In this document: in pieces, positions 1-7,806 of the stretch | Layout: the number at the start of each line of letters is the position of its first letter | Position numbering within the stretch: position 1 is the first letter of the stretch | DNA from: a virus | DNA: 31,394 nucleotides | Virus record (IMG/VR): IMGVR_UViG_3300030090_000537 | Span: 1 to 31,394 of that record | Direction: 5' to 3' (one strand) | The notes under the pieces: generated by a model | What the model was told of the DNA's origin: nothing | What the model saw: the letters and a program-made list of their open reading frames with translations, nothing else | The model's database searches: none | Translations under genes and position numbers: made by a program

Positions 1-177
1 TTTCTTAGGACCATATTTCTTACGGCCTATAAATGCTGCAAGAGCTTTAGGATTTTTTGCTCCACGTTTCTTTAGTTTCGTTGTCAGGGCTTTGAATCTA
101 GCCCCACTCCCTAGTTTTGGTTTACGTTTCTTTGGTGACTTCATGATCTGTTGTCCAGCACTAGACCTATTAATCAT
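1..177 (-). CDS. Small highly basic phage protein (partial, runs off the left edge)
   Basis: The reading frame has no stop for 59 codons and continues past the window edge, so the C-terminus is missing. It is very rich in Lys and Arg, with a KKRKPKLGSG stretch and a segment like NPKALAAFIGRKKYG. From memory, similar short proteins occur in the structural region of uncultured marine phages, but I know of no function. The ATG at 177 overlaps the stop of the preceding gene by 8 nt; a second in-frame ATG at 144 (MKSPKK) is an equally possible start because neither has a strong ribosome binding site. DNA or RNA contact is only suggested by the charge. Confidence 0.6.
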   Translation of the reverse strand, partial: MINRSSAGQQIMKSPKKRKPKLGSGARFKALTTKLKKRGAKNPKALAAFIGRKKYGPKK

Positions 178-337
178 AACTATTATCGACTACCTGACCA
201 CCCGTCATGCGATAAGTAATGGGTCCACCTTTTTTATAACCTTTTATTCTACCACCACCCATTTTTTTTTCAGAACCTTCACCCTTACTAACTATTCTTT
301 TCCCATACATTTTTTCTCCGCTTTTCTTTTTAGCCAT
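170..337 (-). CDS. Small basic Gly/Lys-rich protein, 55 aa
   Basis: This short gene starts at an ATG that shares its A with the stop of the upstream adaptor-like gene, which suggests translational coupling. The product begins MAKKKSGEKMYGK and carries Gly-rich patches (MGGGRIKGYKKGG and MTGGQ). Proteins with such GG-turn motifs are frequent among short virion-associated proteins of marine phages, but I do not recognise a defined family. It has no transmembrane segment. It lies downstream of the head genes in the late operon, so a minor structural or assembly role is plausible but unproven. Confidence 0.6.
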   Translation of the reverse strand: MAKKKSGEKMYGKRIVSKGEGSEKKMGGGRIKGYKKGGPITYRMTGGQVVDNSYD

Positions 338-1014
338 TATAATGATCCTTGTTGTAAAGTATCAGGACCACCAGCAGGTGATGCAGCAACTGCCATATCA
401 TCTTGTCGTGTCCTTCTAGCTTGGTTTCTAAGTGTAGTAACTGCTGCTTGATATTGTGATTGCCATGCAGTAATATTACTCCAATCTTTCATATACATTG
501 TTGCTTCTATCATTGTTGCATAGAATAAAGCATCATAACAATAGTTACTAAAATAATTTTGTGTTGTAACACTTGTTCCTGTAGCCGAAGCAAGAGCTAA
601 AGGTTGTGAAGCTGTTTGTACTTCTCCTGTTACAGTAGATGCAGGAGTTGGTACAATAAATATAGAAGTATTATTTTTACGTGCATAGTAACGAGGTGTA
701 CCTGTAGAAGCACTCACAGGCCAGTAGTCATTACAATATTCGATTGTTCTTTGTAACAGATTTGTTTTAATACTGGAGGCACTGGTTGTAAAGTTTACAT
801 TACGAACTATACGTACCCTGTCTCCAAGACTTACAACTGCATTACCAGCCGTAAGCGTAATAGCAGTATACTCATCCAGACCAGCATCATCAATGTCTTT
901 GGTCAGGCGTAATTCTGCCCTGCTAATGAAATTAGGTATCTCATTAGTAAATTCTGTGCCATCATTTTCAGTCGTATTAATAATGGCTGATTTTAAATCT
1001 GCATAGGTTGCCAT
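337..1014 (-). CDS. Adaptor / tail-tube-like head-tail connector protein, 225 aa
   Basis: The product begins MATYADLKSAI, followed by an acidic helical segment (about residues 18-40), and has a mid-region PRYYARKNNTSIFIVPTP typical of phage adaptor or T7 gp11-like proteins that sit under the portal and connect it to the tail. The C-terminal part (YDALFYATMIEATMYMKDW, then a basic helix) also fits this family. I chose the ATG at 1014 because it lies 2 nt after the stop of the upstream gene; an ATG 30 nt further upstream would overlap that gene. Position downstream of the capsid gene supports the role. The assignment rests on pattern and context, not on a search. Confidence 0.65.
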   Translation of the reverse strand: MATYADLKSAIINTTENDGTEFTNEIPNFISRAELRLTKDIDDAGLDEYTAITLTAGNAVVSLGDRVRIVRNVNFTTSASSIKTNLLQRTIEYCNDYWPVSASTGTPRYYARKNNTSIFIVPTPASTVTGEVQTASQPLALASATGTSVTTQNYFSNYCYDALFYATMIEATMYMKDWSNITAWQSQYQAAVTTLRNQARRTRQDDMAVAASPAGGPDTLQQGSL

Positions 1015-1016
1015 GA

Positions 1017-1358
1017 TTAGCCTACGAATGCAGTTAATACACATCCATCAGTAGGACCAGATACACTGACAACACCATAAACAGGAACTCCAAGTTCCCC
1101 CATATAAATGTCAGTTGCTTCATTGGCAGCTACCTGAAATTTAATTGCAGTACCTTCTGCTGTTTTATTGGTAATCTGCCTTTGCCCTTTAATTGAATAA
1201 GAACCAGCAGCACTTGCTACAGCATGTACAGCTAAAATACGAGTTGTTGTAGGTTGTGGGCTATCACCAGCACCATTACTCCCTACAGTTGTATCGTCTT
1301 CTACATATGTAAGAACTGCATCACCTGTTGCAATTCCAACTTTAATATTTGTTGTCAT
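1017..1358 (-). CDS. Small capsid-region protein, 113 aa
   Basis: The product is a 113-residue, Thr/Ala/Gly/Val-rich protein with predicted beta character and no membrane segment. It follows the major capsid gene after a hairpin and has a very strong ribosome binding site (AAGGAGATATC before ATG), so high expression is expected. Such small beta-rich proteins after the capsid gene are often head decoration or head-tail joining proteins. The family is not recognised, so structural protein is an inference from location and composition. Confidence 0.6.
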   Translation of the reverse strand: MTTNIKVGIATGDAVLTYVEDDTTVGSNGAGDSPQPTTTRILAVHAVASAAGSYSIKGQRQITNKTAEGTAIKFQVAANEATDIYMGELGVPVYGVVSVSGPTDGCVLTAFVG

Positions 1359-1377
1359 GATATCTCCTTATAAGTAT

Positions 1378-1406
1378 GAGAGGAGTAGCATTATACTACC
1401 CCTCTC
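1378..1406 (-). promoter_or_regulatory. Strong hairpin between major capsid and next gene
   Basis: An 11-bp inverted repeat (GAGAGGGGTAG / CTACTCCTCTC on the minus strand, one G-U pair) with a 7-nt loop fills the gap after the capsid stop codon. No T-run follows it, so it is not a standard rho-independent terminator. It more likely protects the 3' end of capsid mRNA or is a processing site. It ends about 20 nt before the next start codon. Confidence 0.6.
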
Positions 1407-1419
1407 TACTATAGTTGCA

Positions 1420-2337
1420 TTAGCCAGCGGAACCGAAGAACCCACGCCAATCAGAGACACCGAAGCTATAACGCTCCCTTGCCTTGAAACGAAGGTTTCC
1501 AGTATCGAAGTCAGGCTCCATCTTGGTCTGAAGCGGAGAACGAATGAACATTTTTGTTCCATTCGGTGCATCAGTTTTAACAAACCACGCATCAGTATCA
1601 GTGAAGCGACGGTTGATGAAGTAGCCTTCAGGCACCATACCCATATTACGAACAGCATTGATAGCATTCGTGTTAGGGTTGGCATCTGCTGCACTGGTTC
1701 CCGTATTACCGGGGCTGCTGAGTACCTTGTCAGCAACGGCCCAATAGTCAACAGGGATGTGCAAAGAAACAGCACTGGCACCAATCAGAATACCACGATC
1801 ATCTTTGATCTTCTGAATAGACGTTAGTGCAGTTTCAAGAGTTGCTTCTGATAGGTCAGACGCAGCCAAAAGGTTGGACTGATTACCATCAGAAATAGTT
1901 GGGTGAGCCGCAGAGAAGAATGCAGCACCATCACCAATAGTATCAGAGAAACCATTGTTGAAAATGTTTGCAGCTTTCACCTGTTTGGTATTTGCCATTG
2001 CTCGTGCAAGACCTTTCGCACGAAGTTTAGCAAACGTGTCATACAGGTTATCTTCCATTGCTTCTTCTGTAACAGCAAAGGCAAGAGCTACAGTCTCAGC
2101 CGTATAACGGGCCGTGTAGCTTTCCTGTGCGTCATCATAAGAAACTGCGGAACCCTCACCTTTAGTAGGTGCAGTACCGAAACCAGTGAAGAGTACTTCT
2201 TCTTCAAAGGCACGATCTGAGTTCTCAATTTCAAAGAGAGGCTCATGCTCATTGTTCACCTCTCCATACTCCATTCCAAATACGGCATTAAGACCGGGAA
2301 GGAGTTCTTTACTAATACTAGCTCTATTTATAGCCAT
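1420..2337 (-). CDS. Major capsid protein (Mu gpT-like, HK97 fold)
   Basis: This 305-residue protein has features I associate with the Mu gpT-like major head subunit family: FFSAAHPTISDGNQSNL in the middle, the VPVDYW-type segment (HIPVDYWAVADKVL) that follows, and the C-terminal RYSFGVSDWRGFFGSAG. The fold would be HK97-like, forming the icosahedral shell. There is no long N-terminal delta domain, which fits the separate scaffold-like gene upstream. The ribosome binding site GGGAGGA is strong. Gene order scaffold, two head-region genes, capsid, connector supports the call. Codon use looks more even and GC-richer than in neighbouring genes, as expected for the most highly expressed gene. Confidence 0.92.
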   Translation of the reverse strand: MAINRASISKELLPGLNAVFGMEYGEVNNEHEPLFEIENSDRAFEEEVLFTGFGTAPTKGEGSAVSYDDAQESYTARYTAETVALAFAVTEEAMEDNLYDTFAKLRAKGLARAMANTKQVKAANIFNNGFSDTIGDGAAFFSAAHPTISDGNQSNLLAASDLSEATLETALTSIQKIKDDRGILIGASAVSLHIPVDYWAVADKVLSSPGNTGTSAADANPNTNAINAVRNMGMVPEGYFINRRFTDTDAWFVKTDAPNGTKMFIRSPLQTKMEPDFDTGNLRFKARERYSFGVSDWRGFFGSAG

Positions 2338-2352
2338 AATAAATCCTCCCTA

Positions 2353-2967
2353 TTATGCCGAAGAAGCCGTAGCCGTTACATAGCGATCACGGTGCATATT
2401 CAACCAGACCTCTACGATTGGATAAGCATCAGAATCCTTCTCATCAGGATACTTGGCTTTACCAACGACTCGTACTTGCTTTTCGGATTCAGCACCACTT
2501 GCACCATCTACGTAATAACTGGATTGACCAGTAGTTGTATTACCAGATGAAGCAGTAGAACTGACGGTTACGTTATAGTTCTTGACAATCGCCAACTCTG
2601 CAGCCGACAATGACAAGGATGCTTGGATGTAATAAGTCTGATCAGGATCAGTTATTACAAAAAATTTAATATCCGTGGCACTCGTTCCACCGTTCCAATA
2701 ACGTGCGAACTTTTGCTCTCCATTTTCAACATATTGACATCCCATGAAAACACCAGAAGGTTTAAGAGTACCTGCAACATATGGTGAAATAGTTGCAAAG
2801 TTAGCTCCCGGTAAAACCACAGGGTCGCCAGTAAAAATGTTGTTGGTGGGTGAACCTGTCATGCCAGTTGAAGTCAACGTGATCATGTCAGTTACAGCCT
2901 CATTATTATAGGCACCACCTTTTTTACGAGCAGGAATGAAACCACGAAATGCTTTAGTAGTAGACAT
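2353..2967 (-). CDS. Head-region structural protein, 204 aa (function unassigned)
   Basis: The product begins MSTTKAFRGFIPARKKGGAYNNE and is rich in Thr, Ser, Gly and Tyr. It contains a stretch of beta-type segments (FTGDPVVLPG, GVFMGCQYVENGEQKFARYW) that reads like a decoration or minor head protein. It is directly upstream of the major capsid gene with a strong ribosome binding site (AAGGAGATG), so it is likely made in similar amounts. I recognise the general pattern, with the PSGVFMGCQYV segment, from marine phage head operons but cannot name the family. Confidence 0.6.
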   Translation of the reverse strand: MSTTKAFRGFIPARKKGGAYNNEAVTDMITLTSTGMTGSPTNNIFTGDPVVLPGANFATISPYVAGTLKPSGVFMGCQYVENGEQKFARYWNGGTSATDIKFFVITDPDQTYYIQASLSLSAAELAIVKNYNVTVSSTASSGNTTTGQSSYYVDGASGAESEKQVRVVGKAKYPDEKDSDAYPIVEVWLNMHRDRYVTATASSA

Positions 2968-2995
2968 TGTTTCATCTCCTTATTTATGAAGAAGA

Positions 2996-3490
2996 CTAAT
3001 TCTGAAAAGAAGGTCGCCTTCCTCTTGTTGTTACTGATTTACTTGTGTTGGAGATAGGCATACGAGAATCAGAGTTTTTCATGAGTTGTGCATTAACTGC
3101 ATCCATCATGTCATTCGCTTTATTCTCATAGAACTTTCTCCTAGCCTTTACCTTACCTGCTGGCATCTTTGCCAAAGCCAAGTCTCCACGACAGACTGTA
3201 CCAAGGTATCGGCCCTCGTCCCTCACGAAGGACGTAACAGCTAATTCAGGAACTTCATCAGGAGTTACAAAGACCCAACCTGCTTGTTGTTTTTTACCAA
3301 CATTAGCAATGTCATCTTGACCTTTTAACGATATACGTATCCAACGAAGGGCCATGCCTTCATTGTCAAAACGTGCTTGTACCACATCTGGTATGGTGAG
3401 GGCATCGGGTTCCTCAAAGGTCCATTCTTCTTCTCTTGTATTCTGTTCTCTCAAACTGTCACTACGTGTTTCATTTCGTGTTGTATTCAT
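2996..3490 (-). CDS. Conserved head-region protein, 164 aa, unknown function
   Basis: The product has a charged N-terminal third, then a compact part containing MALRWIRISLKGQDDIANVGKK and GWVFVTPDEVPEL, then a basic C-terminal helix (KVKARRKFYENKANDMMDAV) and a disordered Ser/Arg tail. It has no membrane segment or known catalytic motif. It is expressed between the scaffold-like gene and the capsid region with a GGGAGAA ribosome binding site. A role in head assembly is inferred from position only. Confidence 0.55.
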   Translation of the reverse strand: MNTTRNETRSDSLREQNTREEEWTFEEPDALTIPDVVQARFDNEGMALRWIRISLKGQDDIANVGKKQQAGWVFVTPDEVPELAVTSFVRDEGRYLGTVCRGDLALAKMPAGKVKARRKFYENKANDMMDAVNAQLMKNSDSRMPISNTSKSVTTRGRRPSFQN

Positions 3491-3507
3491 TTTGTTCTCC
3501 CACGCTA

Positions 3508-4446
3508 CTATTTATAAACATCTGTATACTCACCATCAGCTTTTGCTACTTTAAGCTTTTGGGCCGCATACGTTTCAAGAGGTATATTCCATTTCTCAGC
3601 TAATCTCATATCTTCTTGCGTGAGCTTAACTTTGTTTTTAGAACTCGGAGAGGAGCGAGTACTCCCCGATACCACTTGAGCAGGACTTGACGTAGTTTCC
3701 TGCACACGTTCTTGAACTTCTCCAAACTTATGTGGAAAAGTATTTTTAATTCTGTTATCAATTTCTTGATAAAATTCATTATCACTTGGATTGTAGCCTT
3801 CATTTTTTAATTCTGCATCTATTGCTAATGCAGCAGCAGTCATAACATTATCTTTACCAAACCATTCATTAGATTCTGCCCATTCCTCTGCTTTTGGATC
3901 AACCGCTGGTTGCGGTATTTGTTGTTGCTGTTGTACTGGTTGAGCGACAGGTTGTTGATTCTGACGTTCATAATTAGCTTTAGCATTGGTAACTTGTTTT
4001 AAATCATTCTGAGCTTCATTTAACATTTCTTGAGCATTGAGAAGTTTTTCTTTTTCTCCTTCATCAAATGCTTCTAAATAAACTGCTCTTGCCAATGCTA
4101 TCTTATCTGTTAATTGTTTTTCAGAAATATCAAGAGTATGTTTACTTATATTTTTTACTTCATTTTCTCTAGTCTGAAGTCTTTGTGTTAGTTCTTCATT
4201 CTGCTGCATAATAGCAGCTAGTTGCTCTTCTTTTTCTTTTCTTTGTCTAACAAGCTGCCTAATTCTTTTTTGCGCTCCTGAAGTTTCAATTCCCTCAAGT
4301 TCTTTAGGTTCCTCTTCTTTTATTTCTGGCTGTGCTTCTTTTTTTACTTCTTGTTCTACTGCCTTTTCTTCAATTTCATATTCAACTTTATCTTCATCTT
4401 TGGTATCAGGTATTTCTACCGTACCCCAATTATCTTCTTCTGCCAT
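3508..4446 (-). CDS. Scaffolding-like protein, 312 aa
   Basis: The N-terminal 60 residues are strongly acidic (many Glu), followed by a coiled-coil segment (about residues 60-105, with repeated KEEQLAAIMQQNEELTQRL-type heptads), a Gln/Pro-rich linker (about 165-182), and a basic C-terminal third. This highly charged, helical, low-Cys layout just upstream of the capsid genes is typical of podovirus scaffolding proteins, which line the inside of the prohead and leave before packaging. It is the first gene after a strong late promoter, with ribosome binding site CGGAG. No protease gene is seen nearby. The assignment rests on composition and order. Confidence 0.7.
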   Translation of the reverse strand: MAEEDNWGTVEIPDTKDEDKVEYEIEEKAVEQEVKKEAQPEIKEEEPKELEGIETSGAQKRIRQLVRQRKEKEEQLAAIMQQNEELTQRLQTRENEVKNISKHTLDISEKQLTDKIALARAVYLEAFDEGEKEKLLNAQEMLNEAQNDLKQVTNAKANYERQNQQPVAQPVQQQQQIPQPAVDPKAEEWAESNEWFGKDNVMTAAALAIDAELKNEGYNPSDNEFYQEIDNRIKNTFPHKFGEVQERVQETTSSPAQVVSGSTRSSPSSKNKVKLTQEDMRLAEKWNIPLETYAAQKLKVAKADGEYTDVYK

Positions 4447-4502
4447 TATATTCTCCGTTGTTTACGAGACAAACGCCTTACGTATAAATTAATTACTATA
4501 CT

Positions 4503-4531
4503 ATTATACCATACTTTTTGCTTCAATGCAA
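4503..4531 (-). promoter_or_regulatory. Late promoter before the scaffold/capsid genes
   Basis: On the minus strand TTGCAT (4526-4531) is followed after exactly 17 nt by TATAAT (4503-4508), with TG one base before the -10 box (extended -10). Transcription should start near 4496, giving a leader of about 50 nt to the scaffold gene. Much of the spacer and the bases after the -10 match the promoter at 10434-10462. Confidence 0.85.
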
Positions 4532-4538
4532 GTTATGT

Positions 4539-4955
4539 TTATCCTTTTCCTAAATTAAATGTCGGATCAAGGTCTTTAGGATCATCTATTCGCATAATTA
4601 TTTGATCATCAAAAAGTAATATTAGTCTAACACCTTGATAAAAAAGTTTTGTACCAGCATGTTTTCCATAACATACATAGTCTCCTACACTACACCAAGA
4701 ACCGTTAGGAAATTTATCTACATCTTTGTAGGCTAACTCACCTAATCCTATTACTTCACCTACTGTTGTGAGATAACTAATATCATCCTTGGTAGAATCT
4801 GGTATAAATATACCTCCTTTTGTTTTACTCTTTACCGATACTGGTTTTATTAACACATGAAAGCCCGGTAATACTGGTAAACTTTCAATATCTTTTTCTT
4901 CTGCATCAATCCACTCATCGTTTTTTAACGCATTACCCATTTGTACTTGTCTCAT
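4539..4955 (-). CDS. GroES-like co-chaperonin (phage Cpn10), 138 aa
   Basis: About residues 29-124 match the GroES fold: PGFHVLIKPV at the start of the barrel, then KSKTKGGIFIPDST, which matches the GroES mobile loop with its GGI-hydrophobic tripeptide that docks to GroEL, then TTVGEVIGLGE, NGSWCSVGDYVCYGKHAGTKL and LLFDDQIIMRID, which match the GEV, GD.V and final strand segments. At 138 residues it is longer than host GroES (about 97) because of N- and C-terminal extensions. By analogy with T4 gp31 it probably caps host GroEL to fold a phage protein, plausibly the capsid protein encoded downstream. Its ATG abuts the stop of the upstream gene. Confidence 0.85.
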   Translation of the reverse strand: MRQVQMGNALKNDEWIDAEEKDIESLPVLPGFHVLIKPVSVKSKTKGGIFIPDSTKDDISYLTTVGEVIGLGELAYKDVDKFPNGSWCSVGDYVCYGKHAGTKLFYQGVRLILLFDDQIIMRIDDPKDLDPTFNLGKG

Positions 4956-5144
4956 CTAATCCTCGTTATACATCCTTTTCTTTACAATTTCAGTTAAATT
5001 AGTTCTTGCCCAATCTAAACCTTGTATAGAACCTACAAGTTGTCTATAATGGGCAAAGTCTTCTGCAGCACCATCACCCAATGATGCTTTTAATCTTTCA
5101 ATTTCATTATTAAACTCTTGAATAATCTCATCCCAAATTTCCAT
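4956..5144 (-). CDS. Small helical protein, 62 aa, unknown function
   Basis: The product is acidic and largely helical, starting MEIWDEIIQEFNNEIERLKASLGDG and ending in a short basic helix. No motif or membrane segment is visible. It lies between the short portal-downstream gene (11-base gap) and the GroES-like gene, whose start codon directly follows its stop, so the three are co-transcribed. Similar short helical proteins follow the portal in other marine podoviruses as I recall, but the function is unknown. Confidence 0.6.
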   Translation of the reverse strand: MEIWDEIIQEFNNEIERLKASLGDGAAEDFAHYRQLVGSIQGLDWARTNLTEIVKKRMYNED

Positions 5145-5155
5145 TGAAATTATAA

Positions 5156-5329
5156 CTATTCTTTTTTAGTGCTTTTCTTTGGATTAGGCATCTCATAAGA
5201 TTCCTTATCCCATTCATTTAAGGCACTACGCATACTACGTGGACCCCAAACATCTTGTTTAAATGGATCACCAAAACCTTTGGAAGTATTCTTTACATGC
5301 TCTGGATAACCCTTACCCTTCTTCATCAT
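5156..5329 (-). CDS. Small basic protein after the portal, 57 aa
   Basis: This short gene starts at an ATG overlapping the portal stop codon by 4 nt (ATGA) and has a good ribosome binding site (AAAAGGAG) within the portal coding end. The product begins MMKKGKGYPEHVKNTSKGFG, contains WGPRSMRSALNEW and ends in a Lys-rich tail. It is soluble and basic. Coupled translation with the portal suggests a virion or assembly role, but no family is recognised. Confidence 0.65.
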   Translation of the reverse strand: MMKKGKGYPEHVKNTSKGFGDPFKQDVWGPRSMRSALNEWDKESYEMPNPKKSTKKE

Positions 5330-7803
5330 GAGTCTTCTCCTTTTTTCATTTCTTCAATTGCAATACGTGACAATGTATTAAGCTTAGTATTCTCTATATC
5401 TTTATCATCTTTTAATTCTTCAACTTTAAGTTTACCAAGATTATTAAGTGCTGTAATTTCTTTCTTGGATTCTCTATCTGCTTCAGCCTTCTCACGCTTA
5501 AAGTTATCAGAAGCACCAGACTCAATCATATCAAGTATCTGTTCATTCTCTTTAAGTTCAAGCTCTTTTGTTTTAAGTTCAAGTTCAGCAGCATTAACAA
5601 CCGTATCAGATTGTAGTTTCTGTTGTTGTAGTTTAACCTTCTCTTGTTCAAGCATAACAAGCTGCTCTTCTGGTGTAGGTGGTGGTGGCTGTTGATTGGC
5701 TTGCATAACTTTCTGTGCAGCCTGTGCCATAGCCATTTCAACAATAGCAGGTTGATCTTGTTGATCCTGTGGAACTTGTTGTAATTCTTGAGATGTAACA
5801 CCATTCATTTGTTCCTGATACTTCATTACAGAATGTTCTTGTACATTAGATTCAAGAACAGGTTTAATTCTAGCCATAATAGGATTAGCACCATTAGCAG
5901 GATCTTGAAGATAAGCCATCTTTACCTGTATATGGGCATCATGATTCTGTGCAGGAAAAGCTGCAATAGGTAAACCTTTGGTTACTGCCATGATATCAGA
6001 TACAGGATCAAGCGGTTGTGGCTCAATCTTGGGTGGCAATATCTGTTCTAGGTTAGGCATATTGGCTGCATTGAGAATAGTTCTATTGAGTTCCTCAATG
6101 TTAAACATTCCCGGTGGGGATTGCTGTGCCATTTGCAGAGCCATATTTGCCAACATCATACGATGAGCATTAGAAGGAATGTTAGGATCAGAGACAGGTA
6201 TAATATCTACTCGTCCATCAAAATCAGCTTTAAATATACTACGATCTTCAAAGGGTACTTCATATGGATATTCATCTGGTAGATAATCATAATCTATCTG
6301 TGCCAGTATTCTAAATTCATCTTTCTGTGACTTGTGTAATCTTTTATGAACTGCAGAGAAGAACTTACTAGAAGCTTCCAGCAATGCCATTGTTGTACCC
6401 ACGGGTCCATAGGAGGCAGCATCAGAGATAACTTGCTCAGTACTATCCGCAAACTTCTGACCAGCAGCAGTTACGAACCCAAGCATCTGGAAGAGCGTTG
6501 AGGAAGGCTCTTTATAGGGCAGGGGAACTATAGCCCTAGATAAATCAATACCAGTTGCTTCGACCTCCTTGAACTCGCCGGGGGCGATAGGATCATTGTC
6601 GCCAACCATCCGCACTCCTTTGGCCTTAAATCCTCCCGGTAAATTAGCAAACTGTCCTGCATCAATTAAGGAGCGCATCGCAGCAGTTGCCGACATGGTG
6701 AGATTACCAAGGAAATGGATCAGGCCCAATCCATAGAATCCAAAGCCCGGTACAAACCTGTAATGAACGAAATGACTTCGCTTTTCTTTGTTTGGATCGT
6801 CCTGCTTGTAGTTTCTACGAATACTTAAAACTTCTCTTGACTGTTCTTCTACAGTCACAATGTAAGGGCATGGCACACCTTCTTCTTCAATATCAAGATA
6901 ACAATGCTGTTCCAGTATAACATATTGTGGATCAGAATCATATGAAGGTGTAATTCCCAGAATATTATCAATCTTACTTGCAAATCCACTTACTGAAAGC
7001 TGTGATGGTGCTGGAAGATCAATATCTTTATAGACACCAGCCATCATATCCAGTTTCATATCTACTGGACTTTTATGTATTACATGTGTATAACGATCTG
7101 CATTTCTAAGATCACTTGCGTAGTAAGACACATAGAACTGGTCTATTGGTATAAATTCTGATACAGGCCGCTTTAGTGTTGAACTATAATAAATCTTTTT
7201 AAATGCTGAACCTATAAGTGGAAGATGAAAAAGCATTCTTTCAAATTCATCAAAATACTCTGGCATCTGCTCAGTAAGCTGAAAGTTCATAAAGTTCTGA
7301 ACTCTATTGGACTGCATTTCTTTTTCTGGTGTAGCTGCACCAAGTATCTGAGCCTTGACAGGACCAGAAGAAGGAAATAATTCTTGCGTAGCTTTTGATT
7401 GAAACTTAACAGCCGACTCAATTAGAAGAGGATGTACAGCAGTACACGCACCTTGAAATGGTTCTGAGCCTTCTTCCAGTTTTAGACCAAGCAGATCAAA
7501 ACCTCTCTCAAACATAGACTCCCATTCAGCCCTGCTATCTTTATCTGCATTATAATTTTCTATAACATCAGAAGATATTTCTTGAAGAATTTCTTCATCT
7601 ATATTTTCACTTAGATCACCATACCACTCACTAATTTCTTGTGAAGGTTCCATCATAGCTTCTTCTGAAGAGAAGTCTACAATAACACCACCATCAGTAG
7701 GATCAATCTCAATAGATACATTGGACTGTTCTTCAGGAACCATTGCAATAATATTGGTTTCTGTTTCAGGAATCATATCAAAAGGATTACGTTCTGTTGC
7801 CAT
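5326..7803 (-). CDS. Portal protein, 825 aa
   Basis: This is the head vertex protein through which DNA enters and leaves. The region from about residue 60 (EILQEISSDVIENYNADKDSRAEW) through SEPFQGACTAVHPLLIESAVKFQSKATQELF and FHLPLIGSAFKKIYY matches portal proteins common in uncultured marine podoviruses; later parts carry the stem/wing segments (FQMLGFVTAAGQKFADSTEQV). The C-terminal 200 residues are Gln-rich then a long charged coiled coil, making it much longer than T7 gp8 (536 aa). The N-terminal 60 residues are acidic. It lies between the large repeat protein (3-nt gap) and a short coupled gene. Confidence 0.9.
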   Translation of the reverse strand: MATERNPFDMIPETETNIIAMVPEEQSNVSIEIDPTDGGVIVDFSSEEAMMEPSQEISEWYGDLSENIDEEILQEISSDVIENYNADKDSRAEWESMFERGFDLLGLKLEEGSEPFQGACTAVHPLLIESAVKFQSKATQELFPSSGPVKAQILGAATPEKEMQSNRVQNFMNFQLTEQMPEYFDEFERMLFHLPLIGSAFKKIYYSSTLKRPVSEFIPIDQFYVSYYASDLRNADRYTHVIHKSPVDMKLDMMAGVYKDIDLPAPSQLSVSGFASKIDNILGITPSYDSDPQYVILEQHCYLDIEEEGVPCPYIVTVEEQSREVLSIRRNYKQDDPNKEKRSHFVHYRFVPGFGFYGLGLIHFLGNLTMSATAAMRSLIDAGQFANLPGGFKAKGVRMVGDNDPIAPGEFKEVEATGIDLSRAIVPLPYKEPSSTLFQMLGFVTAAGQKFADSTEQVISDAASYGPVGTTMALLEASSKFFSAVHKRLHKSQKDEFRILAQIDYDYLPDEYPYEVPFEDRSIFKADFDGRVDIIPVSDPNIPSNAHRMMLANMALQMAQQSPPGMFNIEELNRTILNAANMPNLEQILPPKIEPQPLDPVSDIMAVTKGLPIAAFPAQNHDAHIQVKMAYLQDPANGANPIMARIKPVLESNVQEHSVMKYQEQMNGVTSQELQQVPQDQQDQPAIVEMAMAQAAQKVMQANQQPPPPTPEEQLVMLEQEKVKLQQQKLQSDTVVNAAELELKTKELELKENEQILDMIESGASDNFKREKAEADRESKKEITALNNLGKLKVEELKDDKDIENTKLNTLSRIAIEEMKKGEDS

Positions 7804-7806
7804 TAT

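Noticed and set aside
1357-1827. Rightward open frames across the capsid region
   Set aside because: These lie opposite clearly coding late genes with family matches, lack ribosome sites, and are unlike any protein I know.
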